DNA of 64,000 nucleotides from Teredinibacter waterburyi (GCF_001922985.1 NZ_MRUH01000123.1:62001-126000), one strand, 5' to 3'. Numbered from the stretch's first letter, positions 51,927 to 62,100 are shown. Notes: generated by a model not told the origin, from the sequence alone. Numbers and translations: made by a program.

Positions 51927-52128
51927 AATAGTCGCTGTTGCGATGCCATTTGCGTTGCCAATAAGTTGAAAAAAAGCTATTTATAATGAATACTTACGAC
52001 CAATAGTGAAAGATTATTCGAGGTTTGGTCACCGCGAATATGACTGAGAGTTAGATTGGGTCGACTAAGGCTAAGCCACCTACTTATAAAAAACGCGCCA
52101 ATCTACATTACTAAACAAGGATTCTCTG

Positions 52129-55100
52129 ATGGGTCATCGAATACTGGTATTACTTTTCGCTGTAGCGGGTATGAGCTTTTCTGGCTTTGTACTAGGGCTC
52201 GGCTTGGGGGATGCCAACCTGAAAACGGCGCTCAACGAGCCGTTAAGAGCTGAAATTCAGCTGTTAGAAGTGCGTGACCTCAGTGATAGTGAAATTTTAG
52301 TTTCACTGGCAGGGCGCGAAGATTTCGACCGAATAGGGGTCGATCGCCCATATTTTCTGACTGACCTCCGGTTTAAAGTAGAGTTGCGCGGCCGCAATGG
52401 CCCAGTTGTTCTAGTTACCTCGACCAAACCGGTGCGCGAGCCTTTCTTGAACTTTGTCCTACAGGTGCGCTGGCCTACGGGGCGGTTACTGCGTGAATAC
52501 ACTCTATTGATGGATTTGCCGGTATACGCAGATCAAGCGGTGCAGCCAGTTGCGCCAGCGCAAACCTCTTCCAGCTCTAACTCCAGACCGTCAACTACAT
52601 CGCAAACTACAAGCTCCTCCACACGCTATAACCCACGCAGTAGCTTTGAACAGGGCAATAGTGCCGCGCAAACACAATCAGCGACAAGTTCGTCTGGTGG
52701 CGTTAGAGCGGGTGACGACTCAGTTGCTGTGCGTGCGAACGATACGCTTTGGGATATAGCTAAGTCGATACGCCCAGACCGCAGTGTCACCATCCAGCAG
52801 ACCATGCTCGCGATACAGCGTAAGAATCCAGAAGCTTTTATAAAAAACAATATTAATTTGCTGCGCGAAGGGCAGGTTTTACGTGTTCCGTCACGCGATG
52901 AAATCCAGCAATACAATCGTAATCAAGCCGTTTCCGAAGTAGCCCAGCAAAACGTTCAGTGGTCTGGTGACCCGAATGGTGATGCAGCTGGCGGAGCACA
53001 ACTAGAAGGGCGCAAACGCCTAGACTCGGCGTCTACTTCGAGCACTAGCCCTGAAGGGCGAGTAAAACTGTCGTCGCCTGAAGATTACACTGCCAGCGAG
53101 GCCGGACGTGGCGCAGGTGCCGGGGAGAGCAGCAGCGACGCTCTTAAAAATGAGCTCGCAATTACGCTTGAACAGTTAGACAAATCAACACGAGAAAATT
53201 CTGACCTGCGCTCAAAGATCGATGCGCTTGAAGATCAAATCGAGACGATGGAGCGCTTAGTCGAGGTCAGCAGCCAAGATTTAAGGGCGATGGAACTGGC
53301 AGCCCTTAAAAATCAGCAAGACGCCGTGGACGCCAGTCAGGCCGAATCTGCATCGGGTGACGATGCTCAGGGCTCAACGCTTTCCGAGGAGATTGCCGCC
53401 TCGTTGGATTCTGCCGCTGAAACTGAAACGTCTGAGGCCGATGCTCTAGATGCTGGCGAGAGTATTGTTGATTCTAGCGAATTGGCTTCGGATGCTGCTG
53501 CAGCTGCCGAGGACGTTGTACCTACAGAAGCGCCTAAGCTGGTCGATCCGAGTAAGGTTGTTGCCTCATCTAAGCCAGAAGAAAAATCTATTGTTGATCT
53601 ACTAATCGACAACTTGATGTTTATCGCTTTAGGGCTGCTGGCAATCTTGGTTGCAGTGTACTTTTTCATTAAACAGCGCAGTGCCAACGTTGATGAAGAT
53701 GAGCTAGAAGAAGATTTCTTAGCTTACTCAGAAGAGCAGGATGTTGAGCCATTATTTGAAGATGCCGATGCCGAGTCTAGCGAGGAAGACTTTCCGCTAG
53801 AGGAGTTCGCAGAGGAAGAGGTAGCGGCCGATACAATAGCTGAAACTGATTCGGTACAGCCTCAAACAGAAGACGTTGTTGCCGAGGCCGATATTTATAT
53901 TGCTTATGGTAAGTATGACCAAGCAGAAGAAATGCTGCTGGGCGCATTAAAGAAGGAGCCTGAAAACAACGAGATACGTCTCAAGCTACTTGAGGTTTAC
54001 TCAAACCTTCAGGATGTCGAAAGTTTCGATCCCCACTTTGCTGCGTTGAATGACAGCGCTGACTCACAAGCTGTGGATCGAGCATCGCAATTGCGATCTG
54101 GCATTGCTGGCGCCGGTGTTTTCGTTGCCAGCCTTTATGCTGCGGATAGCTTTGCGTCGAATGAAGATACCGTTGCAGATCTTGAGGGCGCGGATGACCT
54201 GGATTTTGAACTAAAACTTGATGAAGAACCGGAGTTTAGTTTAGATCTCGATGATTCCGTTTCGGGTGATGACGGTGATGATTTTGCCCTTGATTTGGAT
54301 TTGGGCGACGACCCCGCTGACGATTTAGATGAATTTAGCCTTGCCCTCGCCGGTGATTCCTCTGATGAAGAGGTTAAGCCTGAATTTAGCGAGGATAGCG
54401 GTGACGACGATTTTATATCGCTCGACGAAGAGTTTGGTTTAGATCTTGATCTTGATTTGGACAGTGAGTTAGGTGCTGAAAGCTTGAGTGAAGGGCTTGA
54501 TGCATTGTCTGATAGTTCTTCTGAAATTAAAGATGATCTCGTCGCAGGCGCGTCGGATTTGTCTGAGTCCAGTGTCGGTGAGTTGAGCTTTGAGGTGGAT
54601 GAATCCACTGATGACTTAGAGAATCTTCTCGATTTTGAGTTGGATGATGACGATCTTGGTATTGATGAACTCGAAGAGGGTCTCCTAACCGATGAGAGTC
54701 TTGCTGAACTCGCTAGCGAGTCGGTAGAGACGGCTAGTTCGGAGCTGGATGAACTCGGTGATCTAGACGGTGAATTCGATTTAGACTTTGATCTTGACGA
54801 CATAGCAATTGATAGCAGCGCTTCTGAAGAAGCGGTGGCGCCGGTTGCAGCAGCAACCTTGGAAGACGATTTCAAGTTAGATTTGGGTGATGCTTTAGAT
54901 GGGCACGAGGGTGACGAAGAGGATTTTGATCTTGAATTTGATTCTCCTTCCAGTCTCTCGACGGCTGAGGTCGCTGCAGATCTGAGCCTTGAGGCAGCAA
55001 ATGAAGTCGACATTGAGTTGGAGTCTGATGATGACTTTGATCTCGATGGCCTCGACATGGATATTACTGATACACAAGTCTTTAAAACGGATTTAGCGTC

Positions 55101-55851
55101 TCTTACAGAGGAAAGCTTTGATGTCGATGACTTGGCGGTTGATGGTGAAGTTGAAGCCGAGGTCGAAGCGTCCACCCCGGTAGATATGGATGATCTGGAT
55201 TTGGGTGATGACCTTGATCTATCCGCGTTAGACGAAGAACTTGATGCGCTAACGTCTGAGTTAAGTGTTGAAGAAAGTGATATTTCTAATCTTGAAACCG
55301 ACTTGGATGGTCTGGATCTTGACTTGCCTGATTTGGAGAGCAATCTTGGTGGTGAAGATGAGCTCCCTAGCTCTACAGTTATGGACGAGCCGGTTACCGA
55401 CTTTGAAGATTTTGAAGCGGAACTTGAAGGCGAGCTCGGCAGTGAGTTTGACATGGAAGAGGGCTTCGATTCTGTCTTAGACGACGGCTTAGACAGCACT
55501 GAAGACGATTCCAAGGTGTCAGCGTCGGAAGCCGCTGATATTGAAGAGTTGGCCGAAATAGATTCTGACCTGGAAGACGATAGTGAAGACTTTGTTTTTG
55601 ATGCGGCTTTAGGGGAAGTGGATGAGTCAGTCGAAGATTTCTCGATGCCGGATATCGACCCAGAGTCTGATGACGACGATGAACTTGGCTTCCTGAGCAG
55701 TAGCGATGAAACGGCGACCAAGCTTGATCTCGCACGTGCCTATATCGATATGGGTGATGCTGAGGGCGCCAAAGATATTCTGGACGAAGTCGTTGAAGAA
55801 GGTAACGCTCAACAAAAGCAAGAGGCTGAAAATCTTTTAGCTAAGATTTAA
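52129..55851 (+). CDS. fimV: FimV-like polar inner-membrane hub protein
   Basis: FimV organises the cell pole and is needed for type IV pilus function in Pseudomonas. The 1240 residues have a signal peptide (about 1-23), the FimV N-terminal domain (LGLGDANLKTALNEPLRAEI and on), a Ser/Thr-rich linker, a LysM peptidoglycan-binding domain (about 195-259), a coiled coil (about 338-397), one membrane span (about 496-514), a TPR-like cytoplasmic part (about 581-634), a very acidic low-complexity region of about 500 residues, and the FimV C-terminal domain (last 45 residues). The position before truA is the usual one. Confidence 0.94.
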   Translation: MGHRILVLLFAVAGMSFSGFVLGLGLGDANLKTALNEPLRAEIQLLEVRDLSDSEILVSLAGREDFDRIGVDRPYFLTDLRFKVELRGRNGPVVLVTSTKPVREPFLNFVLQVRWPTGRLLREYTLLMDLPVYADQAVQPVAPAQTSSSSNSRPSTTSQTTSSSTRYNPRSSFEQGNSAAQTQSATSSSGGVRAGDDSVAVRANDTLWDIAKSIRPDRSVTIQQTMLAIQRKNPEAFIKNNINLLREGQVLRVPSRDEIQQYNRNQAVSEVAQQNVQWSGDPNGDAAGGAQLEGRKRLDSASTSSTSPEGRVKLSSPEDYTASEAGRGAGAGESSSDALKNELAITLEQLDKSTRENSDLRSKIDALEDQIETMERLVEVSSQDLRAMELAALKNQQDAVDASQAESASGDDAQGSTLSEEIAASLDSAAETETSEADALDAGESIVDSSELASDAAAAAEDVVPTEAPKLVDPSKVVASSKPEEKSIVDLLIDNLMFIALGLLAILVAVYFFIKQRSANVDEDELEEDFLAYSEEQDVEPLFEDADAESSEEDFPLEEFAEEEVAADTIAETDSVQPQTEDVVAEADIYIAYGKYDQAEEMLLGALKKEPENNEIRLKLLEVYSNLQDVESFDPHFAALNDSADSQAVDRASQLRSGIAGAGVFVASLYAADSFASNEDTVADLEGADDLDFELKLDEEPEFSLDLDDSVSGDDGDDFALDLDLGDDPADDLDEFSLALAGDSSDEEVKPEFSEDSGDDDFISLDEEFGLDLDLDLDSELGAESLSEGLDALSDSSSEIKDDLVAGASDLSESSVGELSFEVDESTDDLENLLDFELDDDDLGIDELEEGLLTDESLAELASESVETASSELDELGDLDGEFDLDFDLDDIAIDSSASEEAVAPVAAATLEDDFKLDLGDALDGHEGDEEDFDLEFDSPSSLSTAEVAADLSLEAANEVDIELESDDDFDLDGLDMDITDTQVFKTDLASLTEESFDVDDLAVDGEVEAEVEASTPVDMDDLDLGDDLDLSALDEELDALTSELSVEESDISNLETDLDGLDLDLPDLESNLGGEDELPSSTVMDEPVTDFEDFEAELEGELGSEFDMEEGFDSVLDDGLDSTEDDSKVSASEAADIEELAEIDSDLEDDSEDFVFDAALGEVDESVEDFSMPDIDPESDDDDELGFLSSSDETATKLDLARAYIDMGDAEGAKDILDEVVEEGNAQQKQEAENLLAKI

Positions 55852-55866
55852 GCGTTTAAGCATGTT

Positions 55867-55898
55867 AAAAAAGCCCTGCTAATGCGGGGCTTTTTTTA
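55867..55898 (+). terminator. Rho-independent terminator after fimV
   Basis: GCCCTGC pairs with GCGGGGC around TAAT, flanked by six A and seven T. It separates fimV from truA. Confidence 0.9.
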
Positions 55899-56006
55899 TT
55901 CCATCTATATGTGAGACATTCATTTCACAGCCGCCGTATTGATAGAGATTGTGTTCAATTTATGACTAGTCGTACTTATTCTCGCAATATAGAAATTAAA
56001 CCTCAC

Positions 56007-56816
56007 ATGGAGTTTCCCGCAGGCATGCGGCGCATAGCGCTTGGGGTGGAGTACGCTGGCGCTGAGTTCAATGGATTTCAACGGCAGGTTTCCACCTCGA
56101 ATACCGTTCAGGGGAAGCTAGAGTTTGGCTTGAGTCGTATAGCGAATGAACCGATAACGTTGGTATGCGCTGGCCGCACCGATGCCGGTGTACACGCTAC
56201 TGGCCAAATTGTTCACTTTGACACTTATGCTGAACGCCCCGATCGCGCTTGGATCGAAGGTGTAAATACCAAAATGCCAGCCGAAGTGAGGGTTCATTGG
56301 GTGAAAGAGGTTGGCCCCAGTTTTCATGCGCGTTTTAGCGCAACATCTCGCGTTTATCGTTATGTAATACATGCGACCAGGGTGCGTTCTGCGCTGCTTC
56401 GCCATCAGGTTTCTTGGGTAACGGCACCGCTAGAGCTAGCGCTTATGGCTGAAGCTGGGGCAAGTTTGGTTGGGCGTCACGATTTCAGCGCTTACCGAGC
56501 GGCTCAGTGTCAGTCGAAGAGCCCGGTAAGAGAGATCGAAAGTTTGCGTTTTTTTACACAGGGTCCGCTAATTGTGATGGAGATAAAGGCAAATGCGTTC
56601 TTGCATCATATGGTGCGCAATATTGCTGGGGTAATGATTGAGATCGGCAAGGGGGTAAAGCCGGTGTCTTGGGCCGCAGAACTATTGGCTGGTCGCGACC
56701 GAAGCAAGGCGGCGATGACGGCTTCCCCGTTCGGCTTATATTTGGTTGATGTTACCTATCCGCAATGTTTCGACTTGCCGCAAATGCCACTTGGTCCAGT
56801 CTTCTTAAACTGCTAA
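56007..56816 (+). CDS. truA: tRNA pseudouridine(38-40) synthase TruA
   Basis: Converts uridine 38-40 of the tRNA anticodon arm to pseudouridine. The catalytic Asp lies in CAGRTDAGVHATGQIVHF, and RVYRY and NAFLHHMVRNI are further family marks. The start is uncertain: GTG 55911 and ATG 55962, 56007 and 56025 are all in frame; 56007 (269 residues) fits the family best, since TruA proteins have only about ten residues before IALGVEY. The fimV terminator lies upstream, so truA needs its own promoter. trpF follows after 64 bases. Confidence 0.92.
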   Translation: MEFPAGMRRIALGVEYAGAEFNGFQRQVSTSNTVQGKLEFGLSRIANEPITLVCAGRTDAGVHATGQIVHFDTYAERPDRAWIEGVNTKMPAEVRVHWVKEVGPSFHARFSATSRVYRYVIHATRVRSALLRHQVSWVTAPLELALMAEAGASLVGRHDFSAYRAAQCQSKSPVREIESLRFFTQGPLIVMEIKANAFLHHMVRNIAGVMIEIGKGVKPVSWAAELLAGRDRSKAAMTASPFGLYLVDVTYPQCFDLPQMPLGPVFLNC

Positions 56817-56880
56817 TTTCCACCCAAATCGCCTGTATTTCTGGTAGTATTCCGCCTCTTTTATCCGAACTGGGGCGTCA

Positions 56881-57513
56881 GTGGTCAAAGTTAAAATTTG
56901 CGGAATTACCAGCGTTGGCGATGCTAAAGCCGCTGTGGCTGCGGGAGCTGATGCCATTGGCTTGGTGTTTTTCGCGCCTAGCCCACGAAATATTGCGAAT
57001 TTCGCCATCGCCCGCGAGATTGCGTTAAGCGTTGGACCTTTTGTGACGGTGGTCGGTTTAGTTGTAAATCCAGAGCGCGGTTTTCTAGACGAAATTTTAC
57101 GTCAGGTGCCTCTTCACGTGATTCAATTTCACGGTGATGAAGATGAGCCTTTTTGCGCGAGCTTTTGCCGCCCATTTATTAAGGCTGTGAGAATGAAGCC
57201 TGGGCTGGACATTGGCGCGGTAATCTCGTCATACCCGAGTGCTTGCGGCATATTGCTTGATACCTACAAAAAAGGTGTGCCGGGCGGTACGGGCGAAACC
57301 TTTAATTGGGAACTGGTCCCAGCTGACGCTATTACGCCGATAGTATTGGCGGGCGGGCTTATTCCAGAGAATATTGCCGCCGCGGTGAGAATTGTTTCGC
57401 CCTACGGCGTAGATGTTAGTGGTGGAGTGGAGTCTTCGCCAGGTATAAAAGACAAAAATAAAATTAAGGCGTTTATTGATAACGCCCATGCGGAGTTTAA
57501 GAGTGAGCACTAA
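56881..57513 (+). CDS. trpF: Phosphoribosylanthranilate isomerase
   Basis: Third step of tryptophan synthesis. The 210 residues form a TIM barrel with Cys7 in KICGIT as the general base and the acid Asp in [20 protein letters not shown] follows. The start is GTG, with GGGGCG upstream. The gene overlaps trpB by 11 bases. As in Pseudomonas, trpF is free-standing from trpC and lies between truA and accD. Confidence 0.95.
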   Translation: MVKVKICGITSVGDAKAAVAAGADAIGLVFFAPSPRNIANFAIAREIALSVGPFVTVVGLVVNPERGFLDEILRQVPLHVIQFHGDEDEPFCASFCRPFIKAVRMKPGLDIGAVISSYPSACGILLDTYKKGVPGGTGETFNWELVPADAITPIVLAGGLIPENIAAAVRIVSPYGVDVSGGVESSPGIKDKNKIKAFIDNAHAEFKSEH

Positions 57514-58720
57514 ACCTACAATTGACTATTCAGCGATGCCCGATGAAAGCGGACACTTTGGTATTTTCGGTGGACGTTTCGTGTCAGAGACACTCATGTA
57601 TGCGTTGGACGAATTACAAGAGATTTATACGCGGGTAAAAAACGACCCAGACTTTGTTGCCGAGTTTGATAAGGACCTTGCCTACTACGTTGGACGTCCT
57701 TCACCGCTTTATCACGCCGAGCGTTTGTCGCGTGAATGCGGTGGTGCTCAGATCTATTTAAAGCGTGAAGATTTAAATCATACCGGCGCCCATAAAGTTA
57801 ACAACACTATTGGTCAGGCGCTGTTGGCAAAGTACACGGGTAAAAAACGTGTTATTGCGGAAACTGGTGCGGGGCAGCACGGTGTGGCAACGGCGACGGT
57901 TGCCGCTCGTCTTGGGCTTGAATGTGTTGTCTACATGGGGGCCGAAGACGTACAGCGTCAGGCGCTCAACGTTTATCGCATGAAATTGCTCGGTGCTACT
58001 GTTGTGCCTGTAACGTCGGGCTCAAAAACACTTAAAGATGCCATGAATGAAGCCATGCGCGACTGGGTTACAAATGTTGATAACACTTTTTACATCATCG
58101 GAACGGTTGCCGGCCCTCATCCATACCCGCAGTTAGTTCGCGATTTTCAGTGTGTAATTGGGCGTGAAGCGCGTCAGCAGTGCTTGGCTCAAACTGGCCG
58201 TCTTCCCGATGCGTTGGTAGCCTGTGTGGGCGGTGGATCGAACGCGATTGGACTTTTTCATCCGTTCTTAAGTGACGATTCGGTATCTATGTTCGGCGTC
58301 GAAGCGGGCGGATACGGAGTTGAAACCGGTAAGCACGCGGCACCGCTTAACGATGGTATTCCAGGTATTTTACATGGCAATCGTACCTACTTGATGGAAG
58401 ATGAAAACGGCCAAATAATTGAAACGCATTCGGTATCGGCCGGCCTTGATTACCCTGGTGTGGGCCCTGAGCACTCTTGGTTAAAAGACATTGGCCGTGT
58501 TAAATACGTTGCCATCAACGATGATGAAGCTATGAATGGTTTCCGTCGCTTGACCAAGGTTGAAGGTATTATGCCCGCGCTGGAATCCAGCCATGCTATA
58601 GCCTATGCCGAAAAGCTAGCGCCGCAAATGGACAAAGACGAGACGATCATCGTCAACCTTTCGGGGCGTGGTGACAAAGATATTCTCACCGTGGCTAAAA
58701 TCGACGGTATTGAGGTTTAA
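57503..58720 (+). CDS. trpB: Tryptophan synthase beta chain
   Basis: PLP enzyme joining indole and serine to tryptophan. From the GTG at 57503, supported by GGAG seven bases upstream, the product is 405 residues; in-frame TTG and ATG codons further upstream lie deeper inside trpF. The PLP lysine is Lys98 in [18 protein letters not shown] binds the PLP phosphate and AETGAGQHG is the serine-binding loop. It overlaps trpF but is separated from trpA by 205 bases. Confidence 0.96.
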   Translation: MSTKPTIDYSAMPDESGHFGIFGGRFVSETLMYALDELQEIYTRVKNDPDFVAEFDKDLAYYVGRPSPLYHAERLSRECGGAQIYLKREDLNHTGAHKVNNTIGQALLAKYTGKKRVIAETGAGQHGVATATVAARLGLECVVYMGAEDVQRQALNVYRMKLLGATVVPVTSGSKTLKDAMNEAMRDWVTNVDNTFYIIGTVAGPHPYPQLVRDFQCVIGREARQQCLAQTGRLPDALVACVGGGSNAIGLFHPFLSDDSVSMFGVEAGGYGVETGKHAAPLNDGIPGILHGNRTYLMEDENGQIIETHSVSAGLDYPGVGPEHSWLKDIGRVKYVAINDDEAMNGFRRLTKVEGIMPALESSHAIAYAEKLAPQMDKDETIIVNLSGRGDKDILTVAKIDGIEV

Positions 58721-58774
58721 GGACGATGCTAGATCGTACCGAGTAAAGGCTAGCTCTCAGTCTATTAATCTAAC

Positions 58775-58811
58775 GATGACGCCCATTCCAGCTTCGCTGG
58801 GGGCATGAATC
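58775..58811. repeat. REP-like hairpin in the trpB-trpA gap
   Basis: CCAGC/GCTGG around TTC and, outside it, GCCC/GGGC with three bulged bases form an imperfect hairpin, with GAT/ATC at the edges. Architecture resembles REP-type intergenic palindromes. No second copy was noticed in this window. Confidence 0.5.
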
Positions 58812-58868
58812 AAAATATTAGTAGGTCAGGCTTAAGTGGGATGAGGGCCAGTACTAGAATAAAAATAG

Positions 58869-58899
58869 GCGCTACCGGCGCGATTAGCTGCGGTTTTTT
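58869..58899 (+). terminator. Weak terminator or attenuator-like element before trpA
   Basis: GCGC pairs with GCGC at 58869-58881, alternatively CCG with CGG, and six T follow (58894-58899), 27 bases before the trpA start. The pairing is short, so activity is doubtful. Confidence 0.35.
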
Positions 58900-58925
58900 C
58901 CCAGCTCAGGTTTGGAGATTTGTGT

Positions 58926-59744
58926 GTGAATAGAATTACAAAGCGACTAACAGAGAATAAAGCGAAAGGTCGCAAAGCCCTTGTTAGCTACATAGTGCAC
59001 GGCGATCCTCAGCCCGGTGTTACGCTACCGGCGATGCATGCGCTAGTTGCTGCGGGAACAGATATTATTGAATTGGGCATTCCGTTTTCAGATCCTATGG
59101 CAGAAGGCCCCGTTATTCAACGTGGTCACGAGCGCGCGCTTGAACATCATGCCAGTTTAACTAGCGCTATTAGTTTAGTATCAGAGTTTAGAAAGACAGA
59201 CGAAGAGACCCCGATCGTGCTTATGGGGTATGCCAACCCGATAGAGCGTATGGGCTATAAAGTGTTAGCGACTACCGCTGGCGCAGCGGGTGTCGATGGC
59301 TTATTGACCGTCGACTTGCCACCTGAAGAAACTGTTGATTTAAAGCGTGAGCTAGAAGCTGTTGGGATGGAGAATATCTTACTTATTGCTCCAACTACCG
59401 CCGATAAGCGAGTCGGAAGCATTGCAGCAGCAGCCGGCGGATTTATCTACTATGTTTCGTTAAAGGGTGTAACTGGAGCTGGGCACTTGGATACCGACTC
59501 GGTTGCCGAAAAAATGCGCCAAATTCGCAACCATACAGAGTTGCCAGTACTCGTAGGGTTTGGGATCAAAGATCGAGCAACGGCGATTGCTATTGGCGCC
59601 TTAGCTGACGGTGTTGTAGTGGGTAGCGTTTTGGTTGACGCAATGGGCGCCGATCCAGATTCGTCTACAGATGAAATCTGTAATAAAATAGCGGCTATTC
59701 TGAAACCTATCCGAGAAGGTTTAGATACTATTTCCTCAATTTAA
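58926..59744 (+). CDS. trpA: Tryptophan synthase alpha chain
   Basis: Cleaves indole-glycerol phosphate to indole, which passes to TrpB. From the GTG at 58926, with GGAG eight bases upstream, the product is 272 residues; a TTG two codons earlier is in frame. Catalytic Glu49 stands in DIIELGIPF. The position of the second catalytic acid (Asp60 in E. coli, in LADGP) is Glu60 here (MAEGP). YYVSLKGVTG carries the conserved Tyr and phosphate loop. It is separated from trpB by 205 bases, while accD follows after 50. Confidence 0.96.
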   Translation: MNRITKRLTENKAKGRKALVSYIVHGDPQPGVTLPAMHALVAAGTDIIELGIPFSDPMAEGPVIQRGHERALEHHASLTSAISLVSEFRKTDEETPIVLMGYANPIERMGYKVLATTAGAAGVDGLLTVDLPPEETVDLKRELEAVGMENILLIAPTTADKRVGSIAAAAGGFIYYVSLKGVTGAGHLDTDSVAEKMRQIRNHTELPVLVGFGIKDRATAIAIGALADGVVVGSVLVDAMGADPDSSTDEICNKIAAILKPIREGLDTISSI

Positions 59745-59794
59745 CGCCTAGAAATGGCGATTAATAGCGTACTAGAAACAGAGAATTACAAGCT

Positions 59795-60658
59795 ATGAGC
59801 TGGTTAGAGAAGATTGTTCCAAGTAGCGTTCGTTCTGCCGACGGCACGCGCAACAGCAAAGTGCCCGAAGGCCTTTGGAAAAAATGTACAAAATGCGACG
59901 CAGTTCTTTATCGTCCTGAGCTGGAAAAATACCTAGATGTTTGCCCGAAGTGTGACCACCACATGCGCATTGGTGCACGTCGCCGCTTAGATATTTTTCT
60001 GGATAAAGATGGCCGAGAAGAGTTGGCAACGGATGTTTTACCTGTCGATCGCTTAAAGTTTAAAGACGTCAAAAAATATAAAGACCGCATAACAACTGCA
60101 CAAAAAACCACGGGCGAGAAAGAAGCCCTGATCGCCATGAAAGGCACTTTAAAAGGTTTGCCTATTGTGTCGAGTGCGTTTGAGTTTGCCTTTCATGGCG
60201 GCTCCATGGGGTACGCCGTTGGAGAGCGTTTTACGCGCGCGGCACAGGTCGCTTTAGAAGAGCGTATTCCTTACGTATGCTTCTCGGCTACCGGCGGGGC
60301 ACGTATGCAAGAAGCGCTTATTTCTCTTATGCAAATGGCGAAAACCAGCGCGGTGATTGAGCGCATGAAAATGGAAGGTATTCCATTTGTATCAATTATG
60401 ACCGACCCGGTTTATGGTGGCGTGTCAGCAAGTTTGGCGTTGCTCGGTGATATTAATGCTGCAGAGCCCGGTGCTCGTGCGGGTTTTGCTGGCCCGGCCA
60501 TTATCGAACAAACCATTCGTCAAAAACTGCCAAAGGGCTTTCAGCGTAGTGAATTTTTGCTCGAGCATGGAGCCATCGATTTAATTATTCATCGTAAGGA
60601 AATGCGCGACAGGGTTGCTTCCCTGCTTGCGAAACTTACTAACCAGCCTGCTCCTTAA
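59795..60658 (+). CDS. accD: Acetyl-CoA carboxylase carboxyltransferase beta subunit
   Basis: Transfers CO2 from biotin to acetyl-CoA, with AccA, in fatty acid synthesis. The 287 residues have an N-terminal zinc ribbon (Cys31, Cys34, Cys50, Cys53) and the crotonase-like domain with [12 protein letters not shown] and GGVSAS for the oxyanion hole. The ATG start is clear. The stop codon lies in the loop of a hairpin before folC. Confidence 0.97.
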   Translation: MSWLEKIVPSSVRSADGTRNSKVPEGLWKKCTKCDAVLYRPELEKYLDVCPKCDHHMRIGARRRLDIFLDKDGREELATDVLPVDRLKFKDVKKYKDRITTAQKTTGEKEALIAMKGTLKGLPIVSSAFEFAFHGGSMGYAVGERFTRAAQVALEERIPYVCFSATGGARMQEALISLMQMAKTSAVIERMKMEGIPFVSIMTDPVYGGVSASLALLGDINAAEPGARAGFAGPAIIEQTIRQKLPKGFQRSEFLLEHGAIDLIIHRKEMRDRVASLLAKLTNQPAP

Positions 60659-60669
60659 GCAGGCTTGGT
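60642..60669 (+). terminator. Hairpin over the accD stop codon, possible attenuator before folC
   Basis: ACCAGCCTGCT pairs with AGCAGGCTTGGT (one bulged T) and encloses the accD stop TAA. A pyrimidine-rich tail CCTTCCTTTTT follows. It may cut transcription between accD and folC unless ribosomes finish accD. Confidence 0.55.
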
Positions 60670-60704
60670 CCTTCCTTTTTGGCTCACTAGAAAGCGCGAC
60701 TGTT

Positions 60705-62090
60705 GTGATTCCTAAACCCCGTTTTGCGGATCTACCCGGTTGGCTGGCTTGGCTCGAGCAGCTTCATCCTAGCGAAATTGATCTGGGGCTAGAGCGTATC
60801 GCCAAGGTGGCGAAGCGCTTAGGCTTTCGGCCACTAATGGTGGCTAGACCTGTCCACCTGGAATCATCTCAAGACTTGCCGACTCTTGTTACCATCGCCG
60901 GAACCAACGGCAAAGGTACTTGCGTAGCTATGCTCGAACAGCTTTTGTTAGCGCAAGACGTTACGGTGGGAAGCTTTACCTCGCCGCACCTGCTTGATTA
61001 CAACGAACGTATTAAAATCGATGGGATTGCCGTCTCGGATGAGAGTCTATGCGACGCATTTCAAGCTATTGATATTGCTCGCGCGGATGTCTCATTAACC
61101 TACTTTGAATTTGGCGCACTGGCGGCCTTTTATATTTTCCAGCAACGTAAGGTCGACTACTGGTTGCTCGAAGTTGGTTTGGGTGGCCGGCTCGATGCGG
61201 TTAATTGTCTCTGGCCCGATGTTGCGGTAATTACATCGATTGCGTTAGATCATCAAGCTTGGTTGGGCGATACCAGAGAAAAGATTGGCGCCGAGAAGGC
61301 TGGGATTATTCGGCCATCGACGCCCGTGATTTGCGCCGATTACGATCCGCCAAACTCCCTGTTAGACATTGTCGATGCAAATAACGCGACGCTTTTTCGT
61401 ATAGGAGAAGAGTTTAATGGCAGCGAAGAGCTCGATATTTTAACGCTTAGTTACAGTGATATGACTTGGTGTGACCAGAGTCTAGGTGAGATTGAGATAG
61501 GGGAGCTTCGAACCTTCTCTATTTTACGCACTCAATATGCCATACCGAGTATTGCTGCCGCGTGTCAGGTTGCTAGGTTGTTAGGTTTTACTCGAGTTTG
61601 TGACACTGCCGCCAAATCGATTTCTAAGCTTGCGTTTATGGGGCGGTTTCAGCGGGTGCCGTCTTCGCTTGGGAATCGCGTTGTTGTCGATGTGGCGCAT
61701 AACCCAGCGGCTACAGCTCACTTGGCGACTAAACTACGCTTAATGGGCGGGTCAGATCAGAAGCTTGAGGTGTTCGCCGTCTGCGCCATGATGGCTGATA
61801 AGGACAGAAGTGCAGCTCTGGCAGAGTTAGTGCCGTACGTCGCTCATTGGTACCCTGCTAGCCTTGCTGGAAATAGTCGTGCGGCTACGGCTAGTGCTTT
61901 GGCGTGTGGTTTAGAGGCGTTGGGTGTAGCGGCGGGGCAGATCAGCGAATGTGATTCGGTAGAAAATGCCATTACACAAGCGGATGAACGCATTGGGTCG
62001 GCACTTAAAAATCAGGCGGATAACACGATTATTTTGGTATTTGGATCATTCTTTACAGCGTCAGCGGCGTTGTCACTTTTAAACCGGTAA
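60705..62090 (+). CDS. folC: Folylpolyglutamate/dihydrofolate synthase
   Basis: Bifunctional ligase adding glutamate to dihydropteroate and to folates. From the GTG at 60705 the product is 461 residues, but the ribosome site is weak. The P-loop is TIAGTNGKGTCVAM, followed by SFTSPHLLDYNERI, LEVGLGGRLDAVN and the C-terminal DVAHNPAA. An ATG-less extension into accD exists in the frame (back to 60615) and is rejected on length and overlap. dedD follows after ten bases. Confidence 0.95.
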   Translation: MIPKPRFADLPGWLAWLEQLHPSEIDLGLERIAKVAKRLGFRPLMVARPVHLESSQDLPTLVTIAGTNGKGTCVAMLEQLLLAQDVTVGSFTSPHLLDYNERIKIDGIAVSDESLCDAFQAIDIARADVSLTYFEFGALAAFYIFQQRKVDYWLLEVGLGGRLDAVNCLWPDVAVITSIALDHQAWLGDTREKIGAEKAGIIRPSTPVICADYDPPNSLLDIVDANNATLFRIGEEFNGSEELDILTLSYSDMTWCDQSLGEIEIGELRTFSILRTQYAIPSIAAACQVARLLGFTRVCDTAAKSISKLAFMGRFQRVPSSLGNRVVVDVAHNPAATAHLATKLRLMGGSDQKLEVFAVCAMMADKDRSAALAELVPYVAHWYPASLAGNSRAATASALACGLEALGVAAGQISECDSVENAITQADERIGSALKNQADNTIILVFGSFFTASAALSLLNR

Positions 62091-62100
62091 GAGGTGGGTT

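Larger units (their letters stand above)
51633..52128. other. Intergenic region between asd and fimV
   Basis: These 496 bases contain three inverted repeats: ATAACAC/GTGTTAT (51673-51689), a strong 11-bp hairpin that probably ends the leu-asd transcript (51730-51759) and a long A/T hairpin (51889-51926). A TATAAT at 51982-51987 may be the fimV -10 element, but no good -35 stands at the right distance. No gene is seen. Confidence 0.6.

Noticed and set aside
51966-51987. TTGAAA and TATAAT before fimV as a promoter
   Set aside because: The spacer is only 10 bases, too short for sigma70; the TATAAT alone is noted in the intergenic entry.
54135-55721. 528-codon open frame antisense to fimV
   Set aside because: It is the mirror of the acidic Asp/Glu/Leu/Ser-rich part of fimV; the codon bias there removes stops on the other strand and gives a Ser/Lys/Arg-rich low-complexity product. 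It has no ribosome site or recognisable fold.
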